Positions 35,855-45,035 of a DNA stretch of 64,000 bases are shown piece after piece (position 1 is the first letter of the stretch; every line of letters starts with the position of its first letter). The stretch is from assembly GCF_900107485.1 (NCBI RefSeq), contig NZ_FNQE01000015.1:1-64000 (forward strand), read 5' to 3'. The notes beneath the pieces are model-generated. The model did no database searches and was not told the DNA's origin. It worked only from the letters and a program-made list of their open reading frames with translations. Both the position numbers and the translations under genes were made by a program. Source of the stretch: Proteiniborus ethanoligenes. Its GTDB lineage: Bacteria; Bacillota; Clostridia; Tissierellales; Proteiniboraceae.

Positions 35855-38800
35855 TTGTATCTTAAAAAAATAGAAATTCAGGGATTTAAGTCTTTTGCAG
35901 ATAAGACTGAAATAGAATTCAAAGGTGGTATAACCGCTGTAGTTGGTCCTAATGGTAGTGGGAAAAGTAATATTTCGGATGCTTTACGTTGGGTGCTAGG
36001 TGAGCAAAGCGCTAAGTCTTTAAGAGGTAGCAAAATGGAAGATATTATTTTTTCTGGAACTAATAACAGAAGACCAGTAGGATATGCAGAGGTTACACTA
36101 ATTCTCGACAACAAAGATGGTAATCTTCCAATAGATTATTCAGAGGTTAGTGTTACACGGAGAGTATTTAGATCTGGTGAAAGCGAATATTATATTAACA
36201 AAAGCTCTTGTAGATTAAAAGACATTAGAGAGCTCTTTATGGATACAGGAGTTGGTAAAGAAGGATATTCAATAATTGGACAAGGGAGAATAGACGAAAT
36301 ACTAAGTACAAAGTCTGAAGACCGAAGAATGATATTTGAAGAAGCAGCAGGCATAGTAAAGTATAAAACCAGAAAAGAAGAGGCAGAAAAAAAATTAGAA
36401 AAAACAAAAGAAAACATTATAAGAATTAAAGATATAATACTTGAGCTTGAAAACCAAATTGAGCCATTAAGAAATCAATCAGAAAAAGCAAAGGAATATT
36501 TAATATTATCAAAGAGTCTTAAAGAGCTAGAGGTTAATCTTTTTGTAAGAGAAATTGATAGGCTTAAAGAAGAGATATCTCACATAGAAGTTCAAAAAGA
36601 ATTAGTTAAGTCTCAGCTTAAGGAGAATGAAGATATTAGAAATGTCCTTGAGAATAAGTACAATAAAGTAAAATTTGAAATTGAAAAAATGGATGCTAAA
36701 ACAGATGAAATACAGAAAAACAAATACAATATCCAAAATATCTTGGAAAAAAACGACGGGGAACTAAACTTAAGTAATGAAAGGATATTTTATTTAGAAA
36801 AAGAATCAGAAAGGTTTCTACAAGAAGTTAAACTCCTAAAAGAACAAGTAATGGAACTTGAAGAAAAAGAAGAAAAGCTGCTGAATCACAAGTCAGAGCT
36901 TGAAAAGAATATTCAATCTTTGTATTCAGGTCTTGAGATGAAGAATGACGAATTAGAAAATTTGATACAGTCAATTAGAAAAAGTGAAGAAAATATAGAA
37001 AGCAAAAAAAGTGATTTAATACAATATTTGAATGAGATAGCAGATAAAAAAAGCCAATTGAATAGCTTAGCTTCATTTAATAAAAGCATAGATAAGAGAA
37101 TTGAGCAAATAGAAAATGATATATATAATACCAACTTTCAAATTGAACACAATAATAATTTACTCAGCAATGTTTCAGAAGAAATAGCTGAAATGAAAGA
37201 CTCCTTAGAAAGGTTTCATAAAGAAAAGGGAGATAAAGTTTCTGATAAGAAAATGATTTTAGAGCGTCAAGAAAAGCTACAAAAACAAGCAGATAATATT
37301 AAAGGACAAATTCATGGTAAAATTTCAAATTTAAAATTACTAATAGAAATGAAGGAAGAATATGAAGGCTATTACAAAAGTGTAAAAAATGCTTTGATAG
37401 CATGTAAAAAAAATAAAGCCCTTGGTAGTGGTGTAAAAGGCGTAGTTGCAGAATTGTTAGATGTAGATAAAAGATATGAGAGAGCTATTGAAATAGCCTT
37501 AGGCTCTTCACTACAAAATATTGTAACTGTAACCCAAGAAGATGCAAAGAAAATAATAGACTATTTAAAGCAGAATAAATTAGGAAGAGTAACATTTTTG
37601 CCTATATCCTCTATAAATGGAAGAGGCTTAAGTTCAGCAGAGAAAAATCTATTGCAACATAAAGGAGTAATAGGAGTAGCTTCTGATTTGATTAGCTTTA
37701 ACAGTGCATATAGAAATATTTTTGAATACTTGTTAGGTAGAGTTTTAATAGTTGAAACAATAGATGATGGAATTAGGTTGTCGAAGCAAAGCAATTATTC
37801 TTTTAAGATTGTATCACTAGACGGAGATGTTTTAAGTCCAGGGGGCTCAATGACAGGAGGTAGCTTTACCACCAATTCTACTAACATTTTAGGAAGAGAT
37901 AGACAAATAAAAGAGCTAGAAGATAATATTAAAGAGTTAAATAATCTACATGTAAGCTTAGTTAAAGAATTTGAAGAATGCCAAGAAGAAAAAAGTCAGC
38001 TTGATAAAAGAATACTTGAAATAGAAGAAAAAATCAACGAAATCAATATGACTTTAGTTAGATTAGAAAACAAACATAATCAATATATTGAAGATATTAC
38101 TAGAAGCAATGTTTTAATAGAAAAATATATTGGAGAAAAAAATCAATTATTAAATGAAATTCAAAGTTCAGAAGTTGATGTTAGTGAATTGGAAAATAGT
38201 TTAGCTAAATTAAATGAAAAAACAAGTTTGATTCAGGCAGATATTGATGAACTGACTATAAGTCTTGAAAAACAAAAATCCGTTAGGGAAGACTTTTCCC
38301 AGCAAAACACAGAATTACGTGTAGAGGTAGCTACAATAAACCAAGAATTAAAATCAGTAACGGATTCAATTGATAATTATAAAAATATGACAGCAAAATT
38401 AAAAGAAGATATCAACAAAAAAGCAATAGATAGAGAGAAAAACAAAGAAGAAGTAATAAAAGAAAAAGAAAGAGTAAATTCATTGCTTGAAGATAAGAAA
38501 CAATTATCATCTGAGCTATTAGAATACGATATTAGACTTAATGAAGTTAAAAATGAAAGAAATAACTTTATGCAGGCCTTCTATACTAATCAAGAAAAAC
38601 TAAATGATATGAACAGAAAACTAAATGATCTTCAAAAAAGCATGTCTTCTTTAGAAATAAAGCAAGAGAAGTACAATATTCAGCTTGAGAATATTAACAC
38701 CAAAATGTGGGAAGATTACGAGATTACTTATCAAATGGCAATAAATCATAAAAAAGAAATAGAAAGTGTAACTAAGGTTCAATCTGAAATACGTGAACTT

Positions 38801-39436
38801 AAAAACAAGATAAAAATATTAGGTAATATTAACTTAGATTCTATTGAAGAATTTGATAGGGTAAGTGAAAGATATGAGTTTATGAAGACTCAAAAAGAAG
38901 ACTTAATCGAGGCTAAGGATTCCCTAGATATTGTCATAAAAGATATAAATGTAAAAATGAAACAGCAATTTAAAGAAAGCTTTGAAATAATAAGAGAAAA
39001 CTTCAACAAAGTATTTGTTAAACTATTTGATGGAGGAAAGGCAGATGTCTTCTTAGATGACGAAGAGGATATATTATCTAGTGGAATAGAAATAATTGCT
39101 CAGCCTCCAGGAAAAAAACTTCAAAGCTTATCTTTGCTATCAGGTGGCGAAAGAGCATTGACAGCAATAGCGCTTTTATTTGCAATACTTAAAACTAAGC
39201 CTACACCATTTTGTGTACTTGATGAGATAGAAGCTGCTTTAGATGATGCAAACGTATATAGATATGCAGAATATCTTAAAGACTTTTCTAATGATACACA
39301 ATTTATTGTTATAACCCATAGAAAAGGTACAATGGAGCATGCTGACTCATTGTATGGAATAACTATGGAAGAAGAAGGAGTAAGCAAGTTAATTTCAGTA
39401 AAATTAACAGATAAGAATGAAGAGAGAGCAAGCTAG
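35855..39436 (+). CDS. smc: Chromosome segregation ATPase SMC
   Basis: The 1193-residue protein organises and segregates the chromosome as a dimer with ScpA and ScpB, which are not in this window. Walker A GPNGSGKSN is at residues 31-39. Two long coiled coils flank the hinge (around 515-690, with GSGVKGVVAELL and LSPGGSMTGG), and the C-terminal head has LSGGERALTAIALLFA and the VLDEIEAALDDAN Walker B. TTG at 35855 follows AGAGGTGA; GTG at 35846 is within that site. Confidence 0.97.
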   Translation: MYLKKIEIQGFKSFADKTEIEFKGGITAVVGPNGSGKSNISDALRWVLGEQSAKSLRGSKMEDIIFSGTNNRRPVGYAEVTLILDNKDGNLPIDYSEVSVTRRVFRSGESEYYINKSSCRLKDIRELFMDTGVGKEGYSIIGQGRIDEILSTKSEDRRMIFEEAAGIVKYKTRKEEAEKKLEKTKENIIRIKDIILELENQIEPLRNQSEKAKEYLILSKSLKELEVNLFVREIDRLKEEISHIEVQKELVKSQLKENEDIRNVLENKYNKVKFEIEKMDAKTDEIQKNKYNIQNILEKNDGELNLSNERIFYLEKESERFLQEVKLLKEQVMELEEKEEKLLNHKSELEKNIQSLYSGLEMKNDELENLIQSIRKSEENIESKKSDLIQYLNEIADKKSQLNSLASFNKSIDKRIEQIENDIYNTNFQIEHNNNLLSNVSEEIAEMKDSLERFHKEKGDKVSDKKMILERQEKLQKQADNIKGQIHGKISNLKLLIEMKEEYEGYYKSVKNALIACKKNKALGSGVKGVVAELLDVDKRYERAIEIALGSSLQNIVTVTQEDAKKIIDYLKQNKLGRVTFLPISSINGRGLSSAEKNLLQHKGVIGVASDLISFNSAYRNIFEYLLGRVLIVETIDDGIRLSKQSNYSFKIVSLDGDVLSPGGSMTGGSFTTNSTNILGRDRQIKELEDNIKELNNLHVSLVKEFEECQEEKSQLDKRILEIEEKINEINMTLVRLENKHNQYIEDITRSNVLIEKYIGEKNQLLNEIQSSEVDVSELENSLAKLNEKTSLIQADIDELTISLEKQKSVREDFSQQNTELRVEVATINQELKSVTDSIDNYKNMTAKLKEDINKKAIDREKNKEEVIKEKERVNSLLEDKKQLSSELLEYDIRLNEVKNERNNFMQAFYTNQEKLNDMNRKLNDLQKSMSSLEIKQEKYNIQLENINTKMWEDYEITYQMAINHKKEIESVTKVQSEIRELKNKIKILGNINLDSIEEFDRVSERYEFMKTQKEDLIEAKDSLDIVIKDINVKMKQQFKESFEIIRENFNKVFVKLFDGGKADVFLDDEEDILSSGIEIIAQPPGKKLQSLSLLSGGERALTAIALLFAILKTKPTPFCVLDEIEAALDDANVYRYAEYLKDFSNDTQFIVITHRKGTMEHADSLYGITMEEEGVSKLISVKLTDKNEERAS

Positions 39437-39448
39437 GAGGCGGAATTT

Positions 39449-40627
39449 ATGTTCAAGAACTTTTTTAAGCTAGGAAAAAAGGATAATAAAGAAAAAATAG
39501 ATAATCACATTGAAAATGATTTAAATAAAGAATTAGATGATTACAAAGAAGAAAATTTAAGTGAAGATATATCAGAAGAAGAAAACCTAGTTGAGTACAA
39601 TGGTATTGAAGAGAACTCCGGGGAAGAAAACATAGAATATGATTCTCAAATTGAATTGGAAGAAGCAGGCTCAGAAGATGACAATAATTATGAAGAAGCT
39701 GATGAGAAAAAAATAGGTTTTTTTAACAGATTAAAAAATGGACTATCAAAAACTAGAAAAGGAATCACTGAGAAAGTTGATATAATACTAAAATCTTATA
39801 AAAAAATAGACGAAGAACTATTTGAAGATTTAGAAGAAGTGTTAATAACTGCAGATGTAGGTGTTAACACTACAATGGATATTATTCAAGAGTTAAGAGA
39901 GAAAGTTAAAGAAAGAAAAATAAGTGAAGTATCAGAAATAAGAGGTCTTCTAAAAGAAGTTCTTAGAGAAGTATTAACTAAGGGAGAAACTAATAAACTT
40001 AATATTGATCCTTCCCCTGCGATTATTATGGTAGTTGGAGTAAATGGAGTAGGAAAAACTACAACTATTGGGAAGCTATCTTCTCGACTTAAATCAGAAG
40101 GTAAAAAGGTTCTAATAGCTGCAGGAGACACTTTTAGAGCAGCAGCAATTGAACAACTTCAAGAGTGGGGGAATAGGGCTGGGGTTGATATAATTTCTCA
40201 TCAAGAGGGAGCTGATCCTGCTGCAGTAATTTATGATGGAATTCAAGCTGCAAAAGCAAGAAAAATTGATGTTTTAATATGCGATACCGCTGGAAGACTT
40301 CATAATAAAAAGAATCTAATGAATGAGCTTAGTAAAATATTTAGGGTTGTAGAAAGAGAATATCCTGATGCTAGAAAAGAAATATTACTTGTAGTTGATG
40401 CTACTACAGGACAAAATGCAGTTTCACAAGCCAAGGTATTTAAAGAAGCATGTGATATTACTGGAATAGTACTAACAAAGCTTGATGGAACAGCAAAAGG
40501 CGGTGTAGTATTAGCAGTACAATCTGAATTAGATGTACCAGTAAAATTAGTTGGTGTAGGAGAGAAAATTAGTGATTTACAAGATTTTGATCCCATAAGT
40601 TTTGTAGAGGCCATTTTTGAAGAATAA
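39449..40627 (+). CDS. ftsY: Signal recognition particle receptor FtsY
   Basis: The 392-residue SRP receptor GTPase docks ribosome-SRP complexes at the membrane. A very acidic N-terminal A domain (about residues 15-90) precedes the N and G domains. The P-loop GVNGVGKTT is at 197-205, followed by DTFRAAAIEQL, DTAGRLHNK and TKLDGTAKGG. AGGAGG lies before the ATG, 12 bases after smc. Its partner ffh is downstream. Confidence 0.97.
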   Translation: MFKNFFKLGKKDNKEKIDNHIENDLNKELDDYKEENLSEDISEEENLVEYNGIEENSGEENIEYDSQIELEEAGSEDDNNYEEADEKKIGFFNRLKNGLSKTRKGITEKVDIILKSYKKIDEELFEDLEEVLITADVGVNTTMDIIQELREKVKERKISEVSEIRGLLKEVLREVLTKGETNKLNIDPSPAIIMVVGVNGVGKTTTIGKLSSRLKSEGKKVLIAAGDTFRAAAIEQLQEWGNRAGVDIISHQEGADPAAVIYDGIQAAKARKIDVLICDTAGRLHNKKNLMNELSKIFRVVEREYPDARKEILLVVDATTGQNAVSQAKVFKEACDITGIVLTKLDGTAKGGVVLAVQSELDVPVKLVGVGEKISDLQDFDPISFVEAIFEE

Positions 40628-40629
40628 TT

Positions 40630-40659
40630 GTTGACAAAAAATATTTTATAGTATAGAAT
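40630..40659 (+). promoter_or_regulatory. Promoter for ylxM-ffh
   Basis: A consensus TTGACA (40630-40635) and TAGAAT (40654-40659) are separated by 18 bases in the ftsY-ylxM gap. Confidence 0.7.
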
Positions 40660-40705
40660 ACTACTGTCAAGCAAATAACTTTACATTAATAATGTAGGTG
40701 ATTTT

Positions 40706-41086
40706 ATGTTTGAGAAAGTTGTTCAAATAGGTTTGCTTTTTGACTTTTATGGAAAGCTATTAAATCACAAGCAATATACTGCTATTGAGCTTTATTATAT
40801 ACACGATTTGTCATTAAGCGAAATCGGTGAGCATATTGGGATTAGTAGGCAAGGAGTACATGATTTAATAAAGCGTACAGAAAACAAACTTTATTTTTAT
40901 GAAGAAACTTTAGGTCTTGTTAATAAATTCTTTAATTATAAAGAAAAAGCAAAACAGATTTTAGAATATACAGAAGAAATAATAAAATATGATGATGATA
41001 AAAAACCTATAATAATTAGAGGGAACATCGAAAAAATTAAAGAGATTGCTCTTGAGATATTAGAAATTGACCAGGAGGTTAAGTGA
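40706..41086 (+). CDS. ylxM: YlxM family helix-turn-helix protein
   Basis: The 126-residue protein has the sigma-70 region 4-like helix-turn-helix of the YlxM/p13 family: YYIHDLSLSEIGEHIGISRQ followed by GVHDLIKRTENKL. Homologues bind the SRP complex and modulate its activity; it is nearly always encoded directly upstream of ffh. Its stop overlaps the ffh ATG (ATGA). The tail after residue 100 is charged and lysine-rich. Confidence 0.93.
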   Translation: MFEKVVQIGLLFDFYGKLLNHKQYTAIELYYIHDLSLSEIGEHIGISRQGVHDLIKRTENKLYFYEETLGLVNKFFNYKEKAKQILEYTEEIIKYDDDKKPIIIRGNIEKIKEIALEILEIDQEVK

Positions 41087-42423
41087 TGGTTTTTGAAGGA
41101 TTAGCTGAAAAACTACAGAATGCCTTAGGCAAGTTGAAAGGTAAAGGTAAGCTTTCTGAAAAAGATGTTGAAAATGCTATGAGAGAAGTCAGACTTGCTC
41201 TTCTAGAAGCTGATGTTAACTTTAAGGTAGTTAAACAATTTATTAATACAGTTAAAGAACGAGCTATAGGACATGAAGTCATGGAAAGCTTAACACCAGG
41301 CCAACAAGTAATTAAGATAGTAAATGAAGAATTAACTATTTTAATGGGTGAAAAAGAAAGTAAATTAGAATTTGCAAACACACCACCTACTGTTATTATG
41401 ATGTGTGGTTTACAAGGTGCAGGTAAAACGACCACATCCGGAAAGCTTGGTGCCCTATTAAAGAAAAAAGGGAAAAGACCTTTATTAGTTGCCTGCGATA
41501 TATATAGACCCGCTGCTATAAAACAGCTACAAGTTGTTGGCGAAAAAGTAGAGATACCGGTATTTAGCATTGGAGACAAGCAAAGTCCGGTTAATATAGC
41601 AAAGGCGTCTATTGAACACGGTAAGAAAAATGGAAATGATGTTATTATCATAGATACTGCTGGAAGACTTCACATAGATGAAGATTTGATGGAGGAACTA
41701 GAGAATATAAAAAACGAGGTTAAACCTAATGAAATATTATTAGTTGTAGATGCTATGACGGGACAAGATGCAGTTACAGTCTCAGAATCCTTTAATGAAA
41801 AGCTAGGGATAACTGGAGTAGTTCTAACTAAGTTAGATGGCGATGCAAGAGGTGGAGCAGCACTTTCAATAAGAGCAGTAACAAACAAGCCAATAAAATT
41901 TGCTGCTACTGGAGAAAAATTTGATCAATTAGAGACTTTTCATCCTGATAGAATGGCATCTAGAATTTTAGGAATGGGAGATGTATTAAGCTTAATTGAG
42001 AAAGCTCAAGCAAGCTTTGATGAAAAAAAAGCTTTAGAGCTGGAGAAAAAACTAAGAAATCAGCAATTTACCTTTGAAGATTTTCTAGATCAATTGCAAC
42101 AAATGAAAAACATGGGACCAATGAGCCAACTATTAGAGATGATTCCAGGAATAAATTCAAAACAGTTAAAAAATCTAAATGTAGATGAAAAAGAATTAGT
42201 CCATATTGAAGCTATTATACAATCCATGACAAAGGAAGAAAGAATCAACCCTTCAGTAATAGATGGTAGTAGAAGAAAAAGAATTGCAAAAGGAAGCGGT
42301 ACTAGTATTCAAGAAGTAAATAAGCTTTTAAAGCAATTTAATGAAACAAAAAAGATGCTTAAGAAATTTTCTGGAATGGAAAAAACTATCAAGAAAAAAG
42401 GAAGGTTTAACCTGCCCTTTTAG
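41086..42423 (+). CDS. ffh: Signal recognition particle protein Ffh
   Basis: The 445-residue SRP54 GTPase recognises signal peptides on nascent chains. The P-loop GLQGAGKTT is at 108-116, DTAGRLHID and TKLDGDARGG follow, and the C-terminal M domain (about 300-445) is rich in methionine (for example QMKNMGPMSQLLEMIPGI). ATG at 41086 is used because AGGAGG (41073-41078) is well spaced; GTG at 41083 is less likely. In most relatives rpsP follows directly; here a mobile element lies between. Confidence 0.97.
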   Translation: MVFEGLAEKLQNALGKLKGKGKLSEKDVENAMREVRLALLEADVNFKVVKQFINTVKERAIGHEVMESLTPGQQVIKIVNEELTILMGEKESKLEFANTPPTVIMMCGLQGAGKTTTSGKLGALLKKKGKRPLLVACDIYRPAAIKQLQVVGEKVEIPVFSIGDKQSPVNIAKASIEHGKKNGNDVIIIDTAGRLHIDEDLMEELENIKNEVKPNEILLVVDAMTGQDAVTVSESFNEKLGITGVVLTKLDGDARGGAALSIRAVTNKPIKFAATGEKFDQLETFHPDRMASRILGMGDVLSLIEKAQASFDEKKALELEKKLRNQQFTFEDFLDQLQQMKNMGPMSQLLEMIPGINSKQLKNLNVDEKELVHIEAIIQSMTKEERINPSVIDGSRRKRIAKGSGTSIQEVNKLLKQFNETKKMLKKFSGMEKTIKKKGRFNLPF

Positions 42424-42432
42424 AATAATTTA

Positions 42433-42436
42433 ATAA
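42433..42436 (+). repeat. Target-site duplication ATAA, left copy
   Basis: ATAA at 42433-42436 is repeated as ATAA at 44321-44324, immediately outside the two terminal inverted repeats of the insertion sequence. Confidence 0.6.
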
Positions 42437-42530
42437 ATAGGCTCTCGGAATAGGATGAAGGTTCAGGATTAAAATATTGCAAATTTAATAATAAGGTCCT
42501 AGTTTTTCAAAGAAATATTCGATTTAAAAA

Positions 42531-42588
42531 ATGATTTTAAAAAAGTGCATAGCAAATAAACCCAACATTTTGAGTTTTTTAAAATCAT
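42531..42588. terminator. 14-bp hairpin inside the IS left end
   Basis: ATGATTTTAAAAAA (42531-42544) is the exact complement of TTTTTTAAAATCAT (42575-42588), with a 30-base loop. It lies between the transposase stop and the left end, where it could act as a terminator on either strand and insulate the element. Confidence 0.5.
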
Positions 42589-42632
42589 GAAAAGTGGTAT
42601 AAAATCAAACTAAAATATAACCTCCGAGAGTT

Positions 42633-44096
42633 TTATTGTATCTTTTTTACGCTGTACCAAGCATCAATATGCTGGCACATCATAATACCGTAAAGGCGGA
42701 TGTACCACATTTTAGTAGAACGATGACGCCCAGCTTCTAGATGGTAATCAACCTTTTCTCTTTTGTTTGAGCGTTCAACAGAGGTACGGCGTTTGTAGAC
42801 AAATTTCCACTTGTCTGAGGAACGAGCTGTTTTGGGGAAAAGCCTCAAATTATCCTCAGAAAAAGTATGAAAGGTACGCCCATACTTAGCTTTGGAACAA
42901 GGATTTTTACAAGAATTTTTAGCACCATTAGCAAGAGAACATCTCCATTTTTGGCGGTTTTGAGACTTATCATAACCATTAGGTTTCATTTCTTTGCCAA
43001 TAGGACAAATAGGAATGCCCTTAGCTGAAATCTTAATATCACCCTCAGAACTGAAATTAGCTTTAGTTCTGGGATTTAAATCAATAAAAGCCTCAATACC
43101 TTGATGCTCTAGTAATTCATATATGGCTTCAGCATCATGAGCAGCATCAAGGAGAAACCTGTTAATCGTGCCCAGGGAGAAGCGTTGTGCAAATTCAATA
43201 GAGCCTGTTACAAAACAAACAGAATCATGTCTTGAAGCAGGATGAAGTCTAGGATATAGAGGTAAATCATAGAAGCTGTCGCAGGCGGATATCATGTATA
43301 AGCTATATCCATTGTAATATTTTTCCCTAGAACTATCCCATCCGGAGTTACAGTCTGGTTGAGAATACAAGCGGGGACAATTACACTTTGCAACACCCTG
43401 GGCATAACAATCACAAGAAGATTTACTCCTTGGGAAACTAGCAGTAACCAAAGGAGTGCCATCGCCAGCAACGCTAAGGGACTCGAGATTATCAAGTAGA
43501 CCTAATTTAGCAGAAACAGAAAGGATTTGAGATTGAAAGAACTCAAACAGCCTGTCCGCAGGCAAAGTTTTCTTTTTAGCACCATCGCGAAGGAAACGAG
43601 CGATTAGTTTCTTAACAATACCAGGATTTGTAGGGGCTTGTTTTTTCCCCTTTTTAGGTTTTTTCTTTCTTTTCTTCTTGCGTGTATGCTTTAAATTTGG
43701 TTTAACATTATCAAATTCCAAGCCCCATAAACGATTAAAGAAGTCATAGAAGGTGCCAACGCCAGGAATGTCACCAGGTTCAAAACCACTTAAAATGGCA
43801 TAAAGAGGGACACGATAGAGTTCATCAACCCACTTTGTAATGCCAATAGTGGGATTAGTAAGTAAGAAAAGAATATAAGACCTGAGCATAGAAGCAGGAT
43901 CCCGAGGCGCAGGTCCTTTGACAGAATACTCATCACTAAGAAAAGTCGTAATATAAGAAATATCAGTAATCCATAGCTTAGTGATAATAGGCCAGTCACT
44001 AGAAACAAGGGTAAGGATGCCGTCCGAATAATGTTTATTAAGTTGGTTTAAAACGAAGTTTTGGTAAGCTTCATGAGGAACAAAAACAGGCTTCAT
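42633..44096 (-). CDS. DDE transposase
   Basis: The 487-residue protein looks full length. An N-terminal DUF772-like helical region (about 60-125, with DPASMLRSYILFLL and GVGTFYDFFNRL) is followed by a very basic patch (137-152) and a DDE catalytic fold: Asp212 in VAGDGTP, Asp317 in LLDAAHD and Glu441 in KRRTSVERSNKRE. A cysteine-rich insert (229-249) and a Cys pair region (364-400) are unusual additions. GGGAGTG precedes the ATG on the - strand. I place it near IS1182/IS5-type elements, with the exact family unresolved. Confidence 0.88.
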   Translation of the reverse strand: MKPVFVPHEAYQNFVLNQLNKHYSDGILTLVSSDWPIITKLWITDISYITTFLSDEYSVKGPAPRDPASMLRSYILFLLTNPTIGITKWVDELYRVPLYAILSGFEPGDIPGVGTFYDFFNRLWGLEFDNVKPNLKHTRKKKRKKKPKKGKKQAPTNPGIVKKLIARFLRDGAKKKTLPADRLFEFFQSQILSVSAKLGLLDNLESLSVAGDGTPLVTASFPRSKSSCDCYAQGVAKCNCPRLYSQPDCNSGWDSSREKYYNGYSLYMISACDSFYDLPLYPRLHPASRHDSVCFVTGSIEFAQRFSLGTINRFLLDAAHDAEAIYELLEHQGIEAFIDLNPRTKANFSSEGDIKISAKGIPICPIGKEMKPNGYDKSQNRQKWRCSLANGAKNSCKNPCSKAKYGRTFHTFSEDNLRLFPKTARSSDKWKFVYKRRTSVERSNKREKVDYHLEAGRHRSTKMWYIRLYGIMMCQHIDAWYSVKKIQ

Positions 44097-44320
44097 AAAA
44101 ACACTCCCATCGCAGTTAGTAGGGAAAAAATCCCTTCACCTCGATTATTGGGGCGTTTTTGAAAAGTCAAGTGTTTTTTGGAAAAACATAAAAATAATGC
44201 AAGGATATTTTTAAAACTTGCATTTTGATATAAAACCCTATTGAAAAATAGGAGGAATGAAAAAAATGATGGTATAGCAAAGTGTTGTGCCATCTATCTC
44301 GGGGTATTCCGAGAGACTAT

Positions 44321-44324
44321 ATAA
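44321..44324 (+). repeat. Target-site duplication ATAA, right copy
   Basis: This is the right-hand partner of ATAA at 42433-42436. Together with the last base of the element it completes a TATAAT hexamer (44320-44325) just upstream of rpsP. Confidence 0.6.
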
Positions 44325-44342
44325 TTTAAAGGAGGTGAAATA

Positions 44343-44615
44343 ATGGCGGTAAAAATTAGATTAACAAGAATGGGTGCTAAGAAAAAACCATTCTATAGAA
44401 TTGTAGTAGCAGATTCTCGCTCTCCAAGAGATGGTAGATTTATTGAGGAAATTGGATACTATAATCCTGTATCAGAACCTAAGGAAGTTGTAATTGACGA
44501 TGAAAAGGCAATAAAATGGTTAAACAATGGTGCAAAACCGACTGATACAGTTAATTATTTGTTTAAAAACAATGGTGTTTTAGAGAAATATGAAGCTTCT
44601 AAAAAATCTGAATAA
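44343..44615 (+). CDS. rpsP: Ribosomal protein S16
   Basis: The 90-residue 30S protein begins [20 protein letters not shown] and has [31 protein letters not shown] lies 5 bases before the ATG and survives the nearby transposon insertion, whose right end is only 22 bases upstream. In relatives it is cotranscribed with ffh; here its transcription must cross or start within the inserted element. Confidence 0.97.
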   Translation: MAVKIRLTRMGAKKKPFYRIVVADSRSPRDGRFIEEIGYYNPVSEPKEVVIDDEKAIKWLNNGAKPTDTVNYLFKNNGVLEKYEASKKSE

Positions 44616-44635
44616 TTGCTTCAGGGGGTGAAATA

Positions 44636-44866
44636 ATGGGAGATTTAGTTGAAATACTTGCGAAAGCACTTGTTGACAATCCTGATGAAGTCCAAGTAAA
44701 TGAAATAGAAGGTACTCAGTCTATTATTATTGAGTTAAAGGTAGCCCCAGAAGACATGGGAAAGGTTATAGGAAAACAAGGCAGAATTGCTAAAGCTATT
44801 AGAACATTAGTAAAAGCAGCAGCAATAAAAGAAAATAAGAGAGTAGTAGTAGAAATTATACAATAG
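44636..44866 (+). CDS. khpA: KH-domain RNA-binding protein KhpA (YlqC)
   Basis: This 76-residue single KH domain has the GKVIGKQGRIAKAIRTLV loop that contacts RNA. KhpA partners with KhpB in Firmicutes and influences cell division and RNA stability. It follows rpsP by 20 bases with GGGGGTGA before the ATG. Its stop overlaps the start of a perfect terminator. Confidence 0.95.
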   Translation: MGDLVEILAKALVDNPDEVQVNEIEGTQSIIIELKVAPEDMGKVIGKQGRIAKAIRTLVKAAAIKENKRVVVEIIQ

Positions 44867-44890
44867 GGATTAGCTAGCTAATCCCTTTTT
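44865..44890 (+). terminator. Terminator after khpA
   Basis: AGGGATTAG (44865-44873) and CTAATCCCT (44878-44886) form a 9-bp stem with loop CTAG followed by Ts. It overlaps the khpA stop codon and cuts off rimM from rpsP. Confidence 0.9.
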
Positions 44891-45035
44891 ATATAGTGCT
44901 TCTTTATGAAAAATATGATGTTAACCTTTAGAGGAATATTTTCGACCTAATAAGCATATTTATGTTTTATTTTTATAGGTAGTTTGATATTCTATATATA
45001 ATGATACATTTATATAAAAATGGTGGGTGCATAGA

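Larger units (their letters stand above)
42437..44320 (-). mobile_element. Complete insertion sequence (DDE, IS1182/IS4-like), 1884 bp
   Basis: The element is bounded by 16-base imperfect inverted repeats: ATAGGCTCTCGGAATA at 42437-42452 and the complement of ATAGTCTCTCGGAATA at 44305-44320 (one mismatch). A 4-bp direct repeat ATAA flanks it. One transposase gene fills most of the length, on the - strand. Base composition is visibly richer in G and C than the neighbours. Removing it restores a 31-base ffh-rpsP spacer. The family name is tentative. Confidence 0.85.

Noticed and set aside
41079-41651. Open frame of 190 codons on the - strand opposite ffh
   Set aside because: It is the antisense shadow of a strongly conserved ffh sequence, with no ribosome-binding site and no protein-family features.
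42425-42433. 9-base repeat ATAATTTAA on both sides of the insertion sequence (also 44321-44329) as the target duplication
   Set aside because: The left copy is not adjacent to the inverted repeat. The 4-base ATAA sits exactly at both ends, so the longer match is probably chance in AT-rich DNA.
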